A DNA stretch of 21,931 bases, from positions 1 through 21,931 of the forward strand of contig NZ_JACBFS010000013.1 of assembly GCF_022138605.1 (NCBI RefSeq). The letters run 5' to 3'. Numbering within the stretch: position 1 is the stretch's first letter; each line of letters opens with the position of its first letter. Positions 21,813 through 21,931 of this stretch are shown piece after piece. Under the pieces are notes generated by a model. The model did not search any database, had not been told where the DNA came from, and saw only the letters and a program-made list of their open reading frames with translations. The stretch comes from Xanthobacter sp. NM-25 (GTDB lineage Bacteria > Pseudomonadota > Alphaproteobacteria > Rhizobiales > Xanthobacteraceae). Both the position numbers and the translations under genes were made by a program.

Positions 21813-21931
21813 TGAACCGCGCCGGGATTGTCGGAGGCTTCCACTCCTGAGAGATTGAAGCCACGATGAGCAAGACGACGAACAAGTTCTCCGCCGAGGT
21901 CCGTGCCCGCGCGGTTCGGTTGGTGCTGGAG
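21813..21931 (+). mobile_element. IS3-family insertion sequence, terminal fragment (right copy)
   Basis: Identical over its whole visible length to the reverse complement of positions 3-121. The terminal TGAACCGCGCCGGGATTGTC marks the IS end. What it interrupts on the inner side (21653-21812) is not recognisable: a minus-strand open stretch with VAVALG-like hydrophobic content remains but has no clear family. Confidence 0.85.
21866..21931 (+). CDS. IS3-family transposase OrfA, N-terminal fragment (right copy)
   Basis: The same 22 codons as in the left copy, beginning MSKTTNKFSAEVRARAVRLV, 53 bases inside the IS end and running off the window. Its orientation is opposite to the left copy, so both transposases read outward from the segment. 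Confidence 0.8.
   Translation, partial: MSKTTNKFSAEVRARAVRLVLE

Noticed and set aside
1..21931. CRISPR arrays, tRNA or rRNA genes, integrase and att sites
   Set aside because: Looked for repeats with regular spacers, tRNA-like cloverleaf ends and tyrosine-recombinase motifs; none seen.

Overview
The window is a GC-rich (about 60-65% by eye) stretch of mobile DNA from an alphaproteobacterium, most likely Hyphomicrobiales (Mesorhizobium/Rhizobium-like) or Sphingomonadales. Evidence: a trb-type conjugation module with the gene order typical of alphaproteobacterial integrative and conjugative elements (ICEs) and plasmids (relaxase, traG, a CopG-type protein, trbB), a RepA-type replication initiator with an adjacent AT-rich iteron region, ParA, and large DUF932 and ParB-like accessory proteins. 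I see no chromosomal housekeeping gene, rRNA, tRNA or CRISPR array.

Layout. Both ends are the first ~120 bp of the same IS3-family insertion sequence in inverted orientation, both transposases reading outward, so the sequence probably stops where an assembly met a repeated IS. The left IS sits inside trbB and truncates it after about 220 codons. Positions 119-11506 are almost entirely minus-strand backbone. In transcription order (right to left) it runs: AlpA/RdfS-like excisionase, repA, iteron/AT-rich origin, parA, ribbon-helix-helix partner, DUF2840, traF-like S26 peptidase, DUF736, lytic transglycosylase, relaxase, a hypothetical gene, traG, copG, broken trbB. Just upstream, 11622-12420 holds a DUF6499 and a DUF2285 reading frame offset by one base, the arrangement of the FseA excision activator of ICEMlSym(R7A), which is made by programmed +1 frameshifting.

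The right part (12715-21652) is accessory: DUF932 protein, YefM/RelE toxin-antitoxin, second DUF736, a long non-coding stretch with foldable elements, a divergent XRE regulator/PAS-like pair, a 710-residue ParB-family protein, a TacA/TacT-like (DUF1778/GNAT) toxin-antitoxin, and an unrecognised protein with a possible HEPN motif.

How it may work together: RepA with the origin and ParA/RHH would maintain the element; the FseA-like and RdfS-like genes would control excision; relaxase, TraF, transglycosylase and TraG process and couple DNA to a Trb secretion channel whose remaining genes lie outside the window; the two toxin-antitoxin modules stabilise it. The most interesting material is regulatory. 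A ~245-nt structured leader is duplicated upstream of the unrelated DUF932 and parB genes. A nested hairpin buries the ribosome-binding site of the excisionase-like gene. A probable +1 frameshift site lies in the FseA-like locus. Several other strong dyads lie in gene-free stretches.
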